From the NCBI RefSeq assembly GCF_030296835.1, contig NZ_AP027923.1:186001-250000 (forward strand): a stretch of DNA of 64,000 nt. Direction: 5' to 3'. Every line of letters begins with the position of its first letter. Within the stretch, counting starts at the first letter, position 1. Below are positions 51,989 through 61,117 of the stretch, in pieces. A model generated the notes under the pieces. That model was not told the DNA's origin. It did not search any database and saw only the letters and a program-made list of their open reading frames with translations. Position numbers and translations under genes: made by a program. This DNA is from Pseudoalteromonas sp. MM1 (GTDB lineage: Bacteria; Pseudomonadota; Gammaproteobacteria; Enterobacterales; Alteromonadaceae).

Positions 51989-52049
51989 GACGCCCATTTG
52001 AATAGTTGTATAAAGCGAAAACCTAGTTTGTTAATTTAAGATGGGTGTC
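51989..52049. repeat. Short dispersed repeat, copy B
   Basis: The 61-bp element begins GACGCCCAT and ends ATGGGTGTC, inverted at 8 of 9 positions. It shares CGAA..CCTAG and TTAA blocks with copy A at 32840-32903. Like copy A it starts 4 bp after a stop codon, which suggests insertion at, or use as, a transcript end. Confidence 0.55.
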
Positions 52050-52207
52050 ACAGTTATTATTCTAGTAAATAACTATGAAAACCATTTATAGAATAATCAT
52101 AACACCACCAAAAATAACACTGGCACCCACGCCAGATTCAAAGATAGTTATTACTAATAACTATCCTTGGCTTTTCGCAAATTTTATTGTCTATAAATTT
52201 GTATTGG

Positions 52208-52259
52208 TTGACATGTAGAATGAATGCTCTACCATGGAGTGTAGCATTCATTCTACATG
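52208..52259. promoter_or_regulatory. Promoter and long palindromic TetR operator
   Basis: CATGTAGAATGAATGCT (52212-52228) and AGCATTCATTCTACATG (52243-52259) are perfect 17-bp inverted copies with a 14-nt spacer. Each arm is itself an imperfect palindrome, so two dimers may bind. A -35-like TTGACA (52208-52213) and -10-like TACCAT (52230-52235), 16 bp apart, lie inside. The bound repressor would block RNA polymerase on its own promoter. Confidence 0.75.
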
Positions 52260-52270
52260 GGTTAAACACT

Positions 52271-52777
52271 ATGCTAAAACAAGAAATAGCTGCTGCGCTT
52301 GAGGTGGCTTTTAGTCAACATGGTTTTGCCGAGCCAAGCGTGGCAAAGCTGCAAAAACTCAGTGGCGTTAGTTTGCGCACCCTTTATAAATATTACCCGT
52401 CAAAGCAGGCAATGATCATTGCTGCGCTTGAGTATCGCCATAATCGCTATATTAATTTTTTACTTAAAGATGCGCCTGCACCGGGTGCTGAGGCGGTTTT
52501 GCATATGTTTGAACAGCTAAAAGCGTGGATGGTGGAATTTGCGCCTAACGGCTGTTTATCTATCAATGCGCTGTCGGCGTTTCCTGAGGATGAAGCTATT
52601 AGCTTTGCGGTGCAAACTCATAAAAATGACGTAAAAAAACTGTTAGGTGAGCAAGGCTTAAATCCATCATTGGCTAGTAGCTTGTTTTTGCTGCATGAAG
52701 GAGTGTCGAGCGCGTGGCCAGTTATGGGCGATGAGGCGGTTACATCAGCAAAAAACATTATTCTTAAATTAATATAA
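52271..52777 (+). CDS. TetR-family regulator of the downstream oxidoreductase
   Basis: This 168-residue regulator uses the ATG at 52271, just after the operator palindrome; longer frames would start within it. The helix-turn-helix lies at about residues 8-48 (AFSQHGFAEPSVAKLQKLSG then VSLRTLYKYYPSKQAMI). The ligand domain is short, with the conserved GCLSINALSAFPED near 100. It overlaps the next gene by the bases around its stop, so both are translationally linked. It probably represses both genes until an unsaturated or carbonyl compound binds. The inducer is unknown. Confidence 0.82.
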   Translation: MLKQEIAAALEVAFSQHGFAEPSVAKLQKLSGVSLRTLYKYYPSKQAMIIAALEYRHNRYINFLLKDAPAPGAEAVLHMFEQLKAWMVEFAPNGCLSINALSAFPEDEAISFAVQTHKNDVKKLLGEQGLNPSLASSLFLLHEGVSSAWPVMGDEAVTSAKNIILKLI

Positions 52778-52788
52778 TGGAGCAACCA

Positions 52789-53847
52789 ATGGCAAATTTA
52801 CCTAGTACAATGCATGGCGTACAGCTTACGGAGCATGGTGATTTTGATGTATTAAAGTATGCAACTAACTTACCGTTGCCAGCGCTTGCACAAACCGATG
52901 TACTTATAAAAGTTATGGCGGCAGGTGTTAATAACACCGATCTGAATACCCGCACGGCGTGGTACGCTAAAAAACAAAGCAGTAAAGACGATGCAAGTTG
53001 GTCTGGTGATGCGTTTGTTTTTCCGCGCATTCAAGGTGCAGATGTATGTGGTGTAATAGTAGCCGTAGGTGAAAGTGTTGATAAAAGCCGTATTGGCGAG
53101 CGTATTTTAGTTGAGCCATGTTTAGTAAAAGCTAACGGCGAAACACTAAAAGCACCGTGGTATTTTGGCTCAGAGTGCGATGGCGGATTTGCACAGTACA
53201 CTGTAGTTGATTCAATCCATGCTTATACAATTAATAGTCGCTATAGCGATGTTGAGCTGGCGTCTTTTCCGTGCTCATATTCTACAGCCGAAAACATGTT
53301 GTACCGCTCAAACCCACAGCCAGGGGAAACTGTTTTAATAACGGGAGCCTCCGGCGGGGTTGGCTCTGCGGCTGTGCAATTAGCCAAAGCGCGTGGTGCG
53401 AGTGTTATTGCAATTACTAGTAAAAGTAAGGCACAGCAGTTAAAAGATTTAGGTGCCGATAAAGTGGTACTACGCGAAGATGATTTAATTCAAGCGTTAG
53501 GTAAAAACAGTGTTGATGTTGTTATTGATCTGGTAGCTGGCGAGCAATGGCCAAAGCTACTAGAAGTGTTAAAACCAAAAGGGCGTTATGCGGTGTCGGG
53601 CGCTATAGGCGGAGCGTTAGTAGAGCTTGATATACGTACTTTGTACTTAAAAGATTTAACGTTTTTTGGCTGTACAGTTATAGAGCCTGAGGTGTTTAAA
53701 AGTTTAGTCAACTTTATTGAACAAGAAAAAATTAAACCTATTGTGGCGCAAACATTTCCATTGAGCGAAATAGTTACAGCGCAAAAAGTGTTTGCACAAA
53801 AACAACACGTAGGAAAAATTGTACTAACTATCCCCCATAGCGAATAG
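52789..53847 (+). CDS. Zinc-independent alcohol dehydrogenase / quinone oxidoreductase family enzyme
   Basis: This 352-residue medium-chain dehydrogenase/reductase uses the ATG at 52789, which has GGAG 7 nt upstream; the ATG at 52777 overlaps the TetR stop. The N-terminal catalytic domain has VLIKVMAAGVNNTDLNTR, and the NADPH fold has VLITGASGGVGSAAVQLAKARGAS (in pieces) followed by a SKSK specificity loop. The zinc ligands of classical alcohol dehydrogenases are absent. It probably reduces quinones or enones with NADPH. It is co-expressed with its TetR regulator. Confidence 0.82.
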   Translation: MANLPSTMHGVQLTEHGDFDVLKYATNLPLPALAQTDVLIKVMAAGVNNTDLNTRTAWYAKKQSSKDDASWSGDAFVFPRIQGADVCGVIVAVGESVDKSRIGERILVEPCLVKANGETLKAPWYFGSECDGGFAQYTVVDSIHAYTINSRYSDVELASFPCSYSTAENMLYRSNPQPGETVLITGASGGVGSAAVQLAKARGASVIAITSKSKAQQLKDLGADKVVLREDDLIQALGKNSVDVVIDLVAGEQWPKLLEVLKPKGRYAVSGAIGGALVELDIRTLYLKDLTFFGCTVIEPEVFKSLVNFIEQEKIKPIVAQTFPLSEIVTAQKVFAQKQHVGKIVLTIPHSE

Positions 53848-53862
53848 CGCGTTAAACAACAC

Positions 53863-53890
53863 AGCCCGTTACAAAATTAACGGGCTTTTT
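53863..53890 (+). terminator. Intrinsic terminator of the TetR-oxidoreductase operon
   Basis: AGCCCGTTA (53863-53871) and TAACGGGCT (53878-53886) with loop CAAAAT are followed by a T-run. It also lies just past the end of the convergent ThrE-like gene. Confidence 0.85.
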
Positions 53891-53903
53891 AGTGGCAACA
53901 AGC

Positions 53904-55130
53904 TTATAAGCTTTTTTTAGGCGGTAAAGCCACGTTTGCAAATATAAGCCCCGCTACAAGCGACATAAATATTAAAAATGTTTGCTGGCCTATATGCTCG
54001 GCATAAACAAAGTCTTGGCCTTCAATAAGCGAGTTTAAGCCAATATAAGTTTTACTGCCGGGTACCAATACAATTAAGCCTTGCATGGCAACAATGGAAG
54101 CTGGGGCATTTGCAACGCGATTAAATAAGTTACTAAACACACCAACTGAAAGCGCACCAACAAACGTGCCTAACGTGTAGTCAAGGTACATAGCCGAACC
54201 AATACTCGTGCCATAGGCTATAAAGCCAGAAGCGATTGACCATCCTGCATGTTTAAGCTTGGTTCTAAATATCACTATTAAGCTACTACAAAGTAAAAAT
54301 ATAGCCAGCCACGCCGTCCAACGCGGAAGTGGCTCGGGCTGTACAAAGTCGGTTTGGCCAAACAGGGCAAAGCCAATGCCTATGCCAATAAAGGCGCCAA
54401 AGTACAGTTTAAATAACAGCATGAACGAGTCCATAACCCGTGCCGTACCCGACACCAAATGCCTAGCGGCAAGCTCTGCTAAACCAAGGGCTAGTGCTAA
54501 ACCGGGTATAAACACAATAATGGCTGAAAGCACCACTAACCGTATATTTATATCGGGCGAAATATACACACTTACCGCACAAGCCAACACAGCCGATACT
54601 ATAGCAACAAGAGGCTCTAGCATGTGAGCAACTCGCTTAGAGCGGTTTGACCACAGCACAAACGCATACACCACTAAAGTGAGTAACGCTGACCAAATAA
54701 CGTCTGTCCAGCTGGTGCCCATGAGCATGGCAAATGCACCACCCGATGTTGCAAAAGCTATACCGGTTACAAGTTTATTGTAAGGGTTTGGCATGTCGTA
54801 AATGGCATCAAGCTGCGCATCTACTTCTTGTAATGTGAGCTTGCCGTCAAGCATCTGATTTACTAAGTCGTCGGTATCGGCAAGTGAGCCTAAGTCGTGA
54901 TCGCCTGGGTCTACACGTGCCACGTGGGTGTATTCGTCTTCGTGGCCATCAGTCCAAATTACAAACGTTACTGAAGTAGGCGACATAACAAAAGACGATT
55001 TAAGTCCTAAGTAAGTGGCCACTTCCATTAAGTGTGCTTCTAGGCGGTACGCAGGGGTGCCGTACTTATGAAGCATTTTACCTAATTTAACGATAAATTT
55101 GCGTTTTTCAGTAAAGGTTGCAGTTTTCAA
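53904..55130 (-). CDS. Threonine/serine exporter family protein (ThrE-like)
   Basis: This 408-residue protein fuses the two parts of the ThrE family. The N-terminal cytoplasmic region (about 1-115) carries the family-specific LGKMLHKYGTPAYRLEAHLM and SFVMSPTSVTFVIW. About ten hydrophobic helices follow, including LSAIIVFIPGLALALGLAEL near 210 and ASIVAMQGLIVLVPGSKTYI near 355. It should export threonine and serine with proton exchange, as in Corynebacterium ThrE. Which amino acid it carries is not certain. It is monocistronic, convergent with the oxidoreductase gene. Confidence 0.85.
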   Translation of the reverse strand: MKTATFTEKRKFIVKLGKMLHKYGTPAYRLEAHLMEVATYLGLKSSFVMSPTSVTFVIWTDGHEDEYTHVARVDPGDHDLGSLADTDDLVNQMLDGKLTLQEVDAQLDAIYDMPNPYNKLVTGIAFATSGGAFAMLMGTSWTDVIWSALLTLVVYAFVLWSNRSKRVAHMLEPLVAIVSAVLACAVSVYISPDINIRLVVLSAIIVFIPGLALALGLAELAARHLVSGTARVMDSFMLLFKLYFGAFIGIGIGFALFGQTDFVQPEPLPRWTAWLAIFLLCSSLIVIFRTKLKHAGWSIASGFIAYGTSIGSAMYLDYTLGTFVGALSVGVFSNLFNRVANAPASIVAMQGLIVLVPGSKTYIGLNSLIEGQDFVYAEHIGQQTFLIFMSLVAGLIFANVALPPKKSL

Positions 55131-55181
55131 ATCTTGTATGGACCAGTGTGTAAATAAATTAGCTAAAAGTATAGGCTAAAA

Positions 55182-55200
55182 CGCCCATTTGTAATGGGCG
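55182..55200 (-). terminator. Terminator of the glycosyltransferase gene
   Basis: On the minus strand CGCCCATT-ACA-AATGGGCG is followed by TTTT. It lies 38 bp past the glycosyltransferase stop. Confidence 0.75.
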
Positions 55201-55237
55201 CGATTTTAAACACAAATCTGTAGGAGTCTAGTCATTT

Positions 55238-56467
55238 TTAATCTAATTTTTTATTTTTTTCAGCAATCCATTGCGCCATATACTGCGTACTGCGCATAGT
55301 ATGGTGTTTTAACATTTGTCCGGTGAAGTTTTTTTCCCTATGCGCTTTTAAATCGTTGCTTATAGAGTCAATTTTATTAATTAACGCCGCGCTTAATTTT
55401 ACTTTGTCGTAGAGTGTATTAAGTAGCGTATTGCCAGCTTGCTGCGCGTGTTTAAAACCGGCTTGATTGGTGTAAAGCTCAACGGCTGCATTTGCAAAAT
55501 CGTCAATATTATTAGCCACTTTACCAGGCCATGGTAAATCGTTGTGCATTCCCTCTGCGCCAATATTAGTGGTAACGCTGGGCGTTTGCATTATCATGGC
55601 TTCAAGTAACTTGCCTTTTATACCCGCGCCAAAACGAAGGGGCGCTAAACACACGCGTGCGCTTTGCATTACCTCATAGGCGTCATCGGCCCAGCCTTTT
55701 ATTAAAAAGCCTGTTTTAGGGTTATTAAGAGCGGTTGCTTTTGGGGGCGGGTAAGAGCCATAAATGTGTAGCTCGGCTTTTGGTAGTTGCTTACGAATTA
55801 ATGGCCATATTTTTTGTAAGTAAAGAACCGCATCCCAGTTTGGGGCGTGTCTAAAGTTACCTATGGTCATAAAGTGTGCGCGTTCATCAAAGCGCTTAGT
55901 GGTTTTAGGTAATGCACTTAAATCGACCATAAACGGTAAATGGTGTAATAAGCTTGGTTCGACCTTAAATACACTATTGAGTAACTCCATTTCGAAGCTT
56001 GAAATAATTAAGCTGAGGTCGCAGCGCAAAATTGCGGCTATTTCGCGCTTGGCTATGTCTGAATGTAAATCGCTGGTGGTAAATTCACGCTCGCCTTTGT
56101 GCGCTTCGTGGCGCGCATTGCGTAAACATTGTAAATCTTCGGTATCGAGGATTTTAATGGCATTCGGGCAGTGTTTATCTACACGCCAGCCAAATTGCTC
56201 TTCCATCATAAAGCGGTCAAACATCACTATGTCTGGGTTGTACGCTTTAGCGTACTCATCAAAACTTTCGCAGTTAAGAGCAATGCTTTGGCTCGTTATA
56301 CCAAAGTCGTTTAGGTTAACCATGTGCTCGGTGCGCTGTGCTGGGGTGGCAAATTCTACTTGCCAATTTTGCGCTTTAAACGCGGTTAATAACGACATCA
56401 TGTGCGTACCTGCAGCAGATGAGTTTGGCTCTGGCCATACGTAACCAATTACCAGCACTTTTTTCAT
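55238..56467 (-). CDS. GT4-type glycosyltransferase
   Basis: This 409-residue enzyme has a GT-B fold. The N-terminal acceptor domain (about 1-190) contains VLVIGYVWPEPNSSAAGTHM and the C-terminal donor domain has FMTIGNFRHAPNWDAVLYL near 200, LHIYGSYPPPKATAL near 235, CLAPLRFGAGIKGKLLEAMI near 280 (in pieces) and the E-x7-E-like stretch typical of GT4. No signal or membrane segment is seen. The donor and acceptor are unknown. Its ATG overlaps the stop of the LacI gene by one base, so it is translated with that regulator. Confidence 0.82.
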   Translation of the reverse strand: MKKVLVIGYVWPEPNSSAAGTHMMSLLTAFKAQNWQVEFATPAQRTEHMVNLNDFGITSQSIALNCESFDEYAKAYNPDIVMFDRFMMEEQFGWRVDKHCPNAIKILDTEDLQCLRNARHEAHKGEREFTTSDLHSDIAKREIAAILRCDLSLIISSFEMELLNSVFKVEPSLLHHLPFMVDLSALPKTTKRFDERAHFMTIGNFRHAPNWDAVLYLQKIWPLIRKQLPKAELHIYGSYPPPKATALNNPKTGFLIKGWADDAYEVMQSARVCLAPLRFGAGIKGKLLEAMIMQTPSVTTNIGAEGMHNDLPWPGKVANNIDDFANAAVELYTNQAGFKHAQQAGNTLLNTLYDKVKLSAALINKIDSISNDLKAHREKNFTGQMLKHHTMRSTQYMAQWIAEKNKKLD

Positions 56468-57444
56468 TACGGTGTTTCTCTAATTTGTAGGTTTACATTT
56501 ACCAGTGTTTTTACTGGCGCAGTGTGTGTTTGTAGTTGCTCTTGCAGCACTAAAATAGTGCGCTTAGCAAGCTCTTGGGTGTTTATATTGGCGCAAGTAA
56601 AGCGCGGTTGCATTTCGGTAATATCAGGAATATGCAAGCAGCTTACTATATTGTTTTTTAAATGCGGGGCGGCGGCTAAAACGCCATGCGCAATTATGTT
56701 GTTAGCGCATACAACCGCATCAATACTCGGCTTATTAAGTAATGTGTTATTAAATACTTGCTTTGCATGTAATGGAGTGTTTTTTGTGCACGTAATAGCT
56801 GGCTCGGGGATTATATTGTGTTTTTTACACGCACTATTAAAGCCGCTTAATAAATCCTCTGTCGATAAGCTTTCATCACCCATAAACAGTATGTTTTTAG
56901 GCGACTCACTTATTAGCTGTAATGTAACTACATGGCTTGCTTTAGTGTAGTCGGGTAAAACACATGGAGCTGAGCTGTAAGGTACTTCGTGCATTAGGCT
57001 AATAACGGGGTGGGTGGCTGCAAGGTTGTCGAGCCACTGCGCACAGGTGTTAGCCACAGGGCACATTATAAATGCAGCTACTTTGTATTCTTTTAAATTA
57101 TTTATTAGCTGCGTTTGGCGCTCTACGCTGTTGTTACTACTAACAATAATGGCTTGAAAAAAAACCTCGCTTAATACTTGCTCTATATTTTTAGCAAGTA
57201 ATGCCATAAGCGGATTTGTTAAATCATCAATTACAACAGCCACTAAGTTTGAACGCCCAGAGCGCATTGCTGCAGCATCACGGTTATAAACATAACCGAG
57301 CTCATTAATTGCGTTTAACACTTTTTGTTTGCTTTTAGCGGCTACTTTATTGCTTTGTGTAAGCACTAACGACACGGTCGATTTAGACACACCCGCACGG
57401 TGAGCAACATCAAAAATAGTGACCGATTTAGCTTTGTCAGGCAT
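56467..57444 (-). CDS. LacI-family regulator coupled to a glycosyltransferase
   Basis: This 325-residue regulator has a DNA-binding domain with TIFDVAHRAGVSKSTVSLVL (residues 8-27) and the hinge LGYVYNRDAAAMRSGRSN near 55. The sugar-binding core (roughly 65-310) has VAVVIDDLTNPLMALLAKNI, but the usual C-terminal effector-contact region is short and less conserved (INTQELAKRTILVLQEQLQT). It overlaps the glycosyltransferase start by one base. It could bind the TGTAAGCGCTTACA operators of the laminarin locus, which lacks its own regulator, or a nearby site not recognised. That link is a guess. Confidence 0.8.
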   Translation of the reverse strand: MPDKAKSVTIFDVAHRAGVSKSTVSLVLTQSNKVAAKSKQKVLNAINELGYVYNRDAAAMRSGRSNLVAVVIDDLTNPLMALLAKNIEQVLSEVFFQAIIVSSNNSVERQTQLINNLKEYKVAAFIMCPVANTCAQWLDNLAATHPVISLMHEVPYSSAPCVLPDYTKASHVVTLQLISESPKNILFMGDESLSTEDLLSGFNSACKKHNIIPEPAITCTKNTPLHAKQVFNNTLLNKPSIDAVVCANNIIAHGVLAAAPHLKNNIVSCLHIPDITEMQPRFTCANINTQELAKRTILVLQEQLQTHTAPVKTLVNVNLQIRETP

Positions 57445-57609
57445 GGTATTTTAAGCGCGCAGTGATGAGTAAATAGCTGCGTAGTGTAGCGTATATAATG
57501 CAATTAAGTCATCTTTTAGCGCTGTAATTTAAAGCTTAATACTTTATGAACAGGTCAAAACATGTTTATATACCTTTTATAATCTTAAAAATAACAAAAG
57601 GATAAAAAC

Positions 57610-60078
57610 ATGAACGCATTTAGGCTGTTAGTTGCCTTTATTTGTTGTGTTGTAATAATGCCAAACAGCTATGCTGAGCAAGGTTATCAAACACCTTCGC
57701 CAGAGCTTGCTGCCGTGGTAGATGCCAAATTAGCACCTACAAGTTTTTTATCGAGCGATGGCCAATGGCTGGCTCTGTTTGAACGTAAGCGTGTAGTAAC
57801 ACTAGATGAGCTTGCCAAAGATGAGCTTAAACTTGCAGGTATAAAGCTTAATCCTGCTAATTTTTCACGTTCACGTTCGCGTGTAAGTGCTAAATACAGC
57901 GCTGTTGAGCTAAAGCATGTGCAAAGCGGCACCGTTATTAATATTAACAATTTACCAAACGGTATTATTCGCTCGCCTAAATGGTCATCTAATAGTAAAT
58001 ATTTAGCGTTTGTTGTAGAGCAACAAAGCCAAGCAAATTTATGGCTTTACAGTGTAGAAACAAAACAAGCAAAAATGCTCTCAAACGCAGCGCTTAACTC
58101 GGTTATTACCGCTACGCCTTACCAATGGCTACCCGATAGCAGCGCACTTGTGGCAAATTTAGCAGTTAATATAGATAAACCCGCGTTAAAAAACAGCAGT
58201 CAAAATGTAGTGCCGGTTATTCAACAAAGCACCGGCGAAAAAGCCCCCGCGCGTACCTATCAAAACTTATTAACCAGCCCGTTTGACGAAGCACAGTTTA
58301 AATTTTACGGCCAAGGGCAATTAGCTTATGTAACGCTTGATGGCAATACACAAGCTATTGGTAGCCCAGCGTTATTTAAATCGTTTTCGGTATCGCCAGA
58401 TTCAACCAATATATTAGTTGCTGCGATAAACGAGCCGTTTTCGTATCAAGTACCGTACAGCCGTTTTGCCAGTACGTGGCAAATATGGGGAATGCGCGGT
58501 TACGCATTAGCCGAGCTTGTGAAGCAACCCCTTGCCGATAACATTCCACAAGGCTATGACAGTGTTCGCACCGGCCGACGCAACTTTGAATGGCGCGCGG
58601 ATCAAGGCGCAGAAGTTATTTGGGCCGAGGCGCAAGATGGCGGCGACATGAAAACCGATGTTAAGCACCATGATTATATTTACAGCTTACGTGCGCCATT
58701 TAAACGCGAGCCTAAATTATTTGCTAAAGTAGAGCGCCGCTTTGCAGGTATTGAGTGGGGTAACCAAAATGTTGCCATGCTTGTTGATTGGCGCTTTAGC
58801 GACCGCCAAGTACGCACATTTGTTATTCAACCGCGTAATGCCGATAAAAACCGCGTGCTGTTTTCAGAGCGAAGCTATAACGATGCGTATAAAGACCCAG
58901 GTAGCTTTATTTACGAGCGCAACGATTTAGGCGCTAACGTTATTAAAATTGTTGGCGGACGCTATATGTACCTGCGTGGTAATGGCGCATCAGAGCAAGG
59001 TAATATTCCGTTTTTAGACCAGTACGATGTAAAAACAAATAGCAGCAAGCGTTTATGGCAATCACAAGCGCCATACTACGAGCGTGTTCGTGCATTGCTT
59101 GACGATGAAGGCGAGCGCTTTATAACTGTGCGAGAGTCTAAAACTGAGCAGCCTAACTTTTTTATTCGTGATTTAGATAGCGATACGCTTACCCAATTAA
59201 CTAATTTTGCTCACCCATACCCTGCATTTAAAGGGGTGACAAAAGAGCAGTTACGTTACAAACGCGATGATGGTGTTGAGCTTTCGGGCACACTTTATTT
59301 ACCACCAGGCTACGACGTAACCCAAGGCCCGTTACCAGTACTTATGTGGGCGTATCCGCTTGAATACAAAGATAAAGCCGTAGCATCGCAAGTTCGCGAG
59401 TCGCCTTATGAATTTACTTACATTGGCTATTGGGGCCCAATGCCTTACCTTGCTAAAGGTATTGCCGTGTTTGACGACCCTAAAATGCCGATTGTAGGTA
59501 TTGATGGCAGTGAACCAAACGATAACTTTAGAACACAACTTGTAGCAAGCGCGCAAGCTGCGGTAGATGTGTTAGTTGATAAGGGTATTGCTGATAAAAA
59601 CAAAATAGCCATAGCAGGGCACTCATACGGTGCATTTATGGTGGCAAATTTATTGGCGCATAGCGATTTATTTAAAACCGGTATTGCTCGCAGTGGCGCG
59701 TATAATCGCACATTAACGCCGTTTGGTTTTCAGGGCGAAGAACGTGATTTTTGGCAAGCACAAAGTGTGTACGCTAATATGTCGCCGTTTTTTCACGCAG
59801 AAAAAATCAATGAGCCAATGCTGATGATCCACGGTCAAGAAGATCCTAATTCAGGCACCTTCCCAATGCAAAGTGAGCGCATGTACGCAGCGCTTAAAGG
59901 CTTAGGTAAAGACGCTCGCTTAGTTATGCTTCCATACGAAGCCCACGGTTACCGCGCACGTAAAAGTTTATTACACGTTCTGTGGGAACAAGAGCAGTGG
60001 TTAGATAAGTATTTGTTAAATGATTCAGCAGAGCCTGTAGAGGTAATTACTGAACCAGTGGCAAGTACAGGGCAATAG
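57610..60078 (+). CDS. S9-family (prolyl oligopeptidase-like) secreted peptidase, glutamyl-endopeptidase type
   Basis: This 822-residue enzyme has a signal peptide (residues 1-22, ending NSYAE). A seven-bladed beta-propeller region occupies about 40-580, followed by a C-terminal alpha/beta-hydrolase domain. The nucleophile is Ser672 in IAGHSYGAFM, with Asp in MIHGQEDPNSG and His in LPYEAHGYR completing the triad. The order fits the S9D glutamyl endopeptidase-like branch more than classical prolyl oligopeptidase. It probably degrades peptides in the periplasm. It is divergent from the LacI gene and has a strong terminator. Confidence 0.87.
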   Translation: MNAFRLLVAFICCVVIMPNSYAEQGYQTPSPELAAVVDAKLAPTSFLSSDGQWLALFERKRVVTLDELAKDELKLAGIKLNPANFSRSRSRVSAKYSAVELKHVQSGTVININNLPNGIIRSPKWSSNSKYLAFVVEQQSQANLWLYSVETKQAKMLSNAALNSVITATPYQWLPDSSALVANLAVNIDKPALKNSSQNVVPVIQQSTGEKAPARTYQNLLTSPFDEAQFKFYGQGQLAYVTLDGNTQAIGSPALFKSFSVSPDSTNILVAAINEPFSYQVPYSRFASTWQIWGMRGYALAELVKQPLADNIPQGYDSVRTGRRNFEWRADQGAEVIWAEAQDGGDMKTDVKHHDYIYSLRAPFKREPKLFAKVERRFAGIEWGNQNVAMLVDWRFSDRQVRTFVIQPRNADKNRVLFSERSYNDAYKDPGSFIYERNDLGANVIKIVGGRYMYLRGNGASEQGNIPFLDQYDVKTNSSKRLWQSQAPYYERVRALLDDEGERFITVRESKTEQPNFFIRDLDSDTLTQLTNFAHPYPAFKGVTKEQLRYKRDDGVELSGTLYLPPGYDVTQGPLPVLMWAYPLEYKDKAVASQVRESPYEFTYIGYWGPMPYLAKGIAVFDDPKMPIVGIDGSEPNDNFRTQLVASAQAAVDVLVDKGIADKNKIAIAGHSYGAFMVANLLAHSDLFKTGIARSGAYNRTLTPFGFQGEERDFWQAQSVYANMSPFFHAEKINEPMLMIHGQEDPNSGTFPMQSERMYAALKGLGKDARLVMLPYEAHGYRARKSLLHVLWEQEQWLDKYLLNDSAEPVEVITEPVASTGQ

Positions 60079-60096
60079 CAATAAACATAAGTAAGC

Positions 60097-60125
60097 AAAA
60101 CGCGGCTACTTATAGCCGCGTTTTT
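60097..60125 (+). terminator. Intrinsic terminator after the S9 peptidase
   Basis: AAAACGCGGCTA (60097-60108), loop CTTA, and TAGCCGCGTTTT (60113-60124) form a 12-bp stem ending in a T-run. Confidence 0.87.
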
Positions 60126-60147
60126 GTTTTAATACGAGAGTAAATTA

Positions 60148-60765
60148 ATGATTGATGTAGCAGCGCTTGCGGTTTTTATTCCTACCTTCTTTTTTGTATC
60201 TATCACCCCAGGTATGTGTATGACCCTTGCCATGACACTCGGCATGAGCATAGGTGTGCGCCGAACCTTATGGATGATGATAGGTGAGCTATTAGGGGTG
60301 GCGAGTGTTGCCGTTGCTGCAGTACTCGGTGTTGCAGGTGTAATGCTCAATTACCCAGAGGCCTTTGCTATTTTAAAATGGGTAGGCGGCGGGTATTTAA
60401 TTTATATAGGCATAAATATGTGGCGCGCCAAAGGTAAAATGTCAATTAATACACAAAGCCCCAGCGATGTAAGCCGCCAGTCGCTTTTTACGCAAGGCTT
60501 TGTAACTGCTATTGCAAACCCTAAAGGCTGGGCGTTTATGATCTCACTATTACCGCCATTTATTAGTGTTGAACACGCAGTAGCTCCACAGCTATTAGTG
60601 CTTGTTTTAGTCATTATGATAAGCGAATTTATATGTATGCTTGCCTATGCCACAGGCGGTAAAAGCCTACGCTTGTTTTTAGCACGTGGTGACAACATTA
60701 AATGGATGAACCGAATTGCGGGCAGCCTCATGGTGCTAGTAGGCATATGGCTTATTTTTGGTTAG
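60148..60765 (+). CDS. LysE-family amino acid exporter
   Basis: This 205-residue inner-membrane protein has about six hydrophobic helices. LysE/RhtB signatures are the opening FIPTFFFVSITPGMCMTLAM, with TPG, and GFVTAIANPKGWAFMISLLP near residue 115. GGGYLIYIGINMWR lies between. The family exports amino acids such as lysine, threonine or homoserine. The substrate cannot be read from the sequence. It is transcribed after the S9 peptidase but a terminator separates them. Confidence 0.85.
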   Translation: MIDVAALAVFIPTFFFVSITPGMCMTLAMTLGMSIGVRRTLWMMIGELLGVASVAVAAVLGVAGVMLNYPEAFAILKWVGGGYLIYIGINMWRAKGKMSINTQSPSDVSRQSLFTQGFVTAIANPKGWAFMISLLPPFISVEHAVAPQLLVLVLVIMISEFICMLAYATGGKSLRLFLARGDNIKWMNRIAGSLMVLVGIWLIFG

Positions 60766-60835
60766 CTTAAAAAGTAGTTGATATCATCAATTAATTTGTT
60801 ATAGTTGATTTTGTCATCTATTTAACACTTAAGGC

Positions 60836-61117
60836 ATGCCCAAAATGAGTACACCCCAATCAGTAAATCCAGATATGGTTGAGCCTAAAAAAACACCTGT
60901 AATTTATAAAATACTGGTTATGGTAAGTATTATTACAATTGTTGGCGGCTCTCTTACTGGCATTATGACTTATGTAAATGTAGGGGTTACAAAGCAGTTT
61001 TATGCCGATTGGTTTACCTCGTTTATAAGTGCAGTGCTGGTAATGGCGCCGGTAGGCTTGGTAATAATGACCTTAATGCACAAGCTAGTTAATAAGTTAT
61101 TACTTAGGGCGTATTGA
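60836..61117 (+). CDS. DUF2798 small membrane protein
   Basis: This 93-residue protein has two hydrophobic helices, about residues 25-47 and 58-82, typical of DUF2798. The helix regions ILVMVSIITIVGGSLTGIMT and FISAVLVMAPVGLVIMTLMH carry the conserved small-residue and Pro pattern. The start at 60836 is preceded by AAGG; the internal ATG at 60845 is an alternative. Its function is unknown. A second, shortened DUF2798 gene follows after a 278-bp gap and appears to have been a tandem partner. Confidence 0.72.
   Translation: MPKMSTPQSVNPDMVEPKKTPVIYKILVMVSIITIVGGSLTGIMTYVNVGVTKQFYADWFTSFISAVLVMAPVGLVIMTLMHKLVNKLLLRAY

Noticed and set aside
55863..56444. 193-codon plus-strand frame opposite the glycosyltransferase
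   Set aside because: Long only because the opposite gene avoids stops; no motif and no ribosome binding site.
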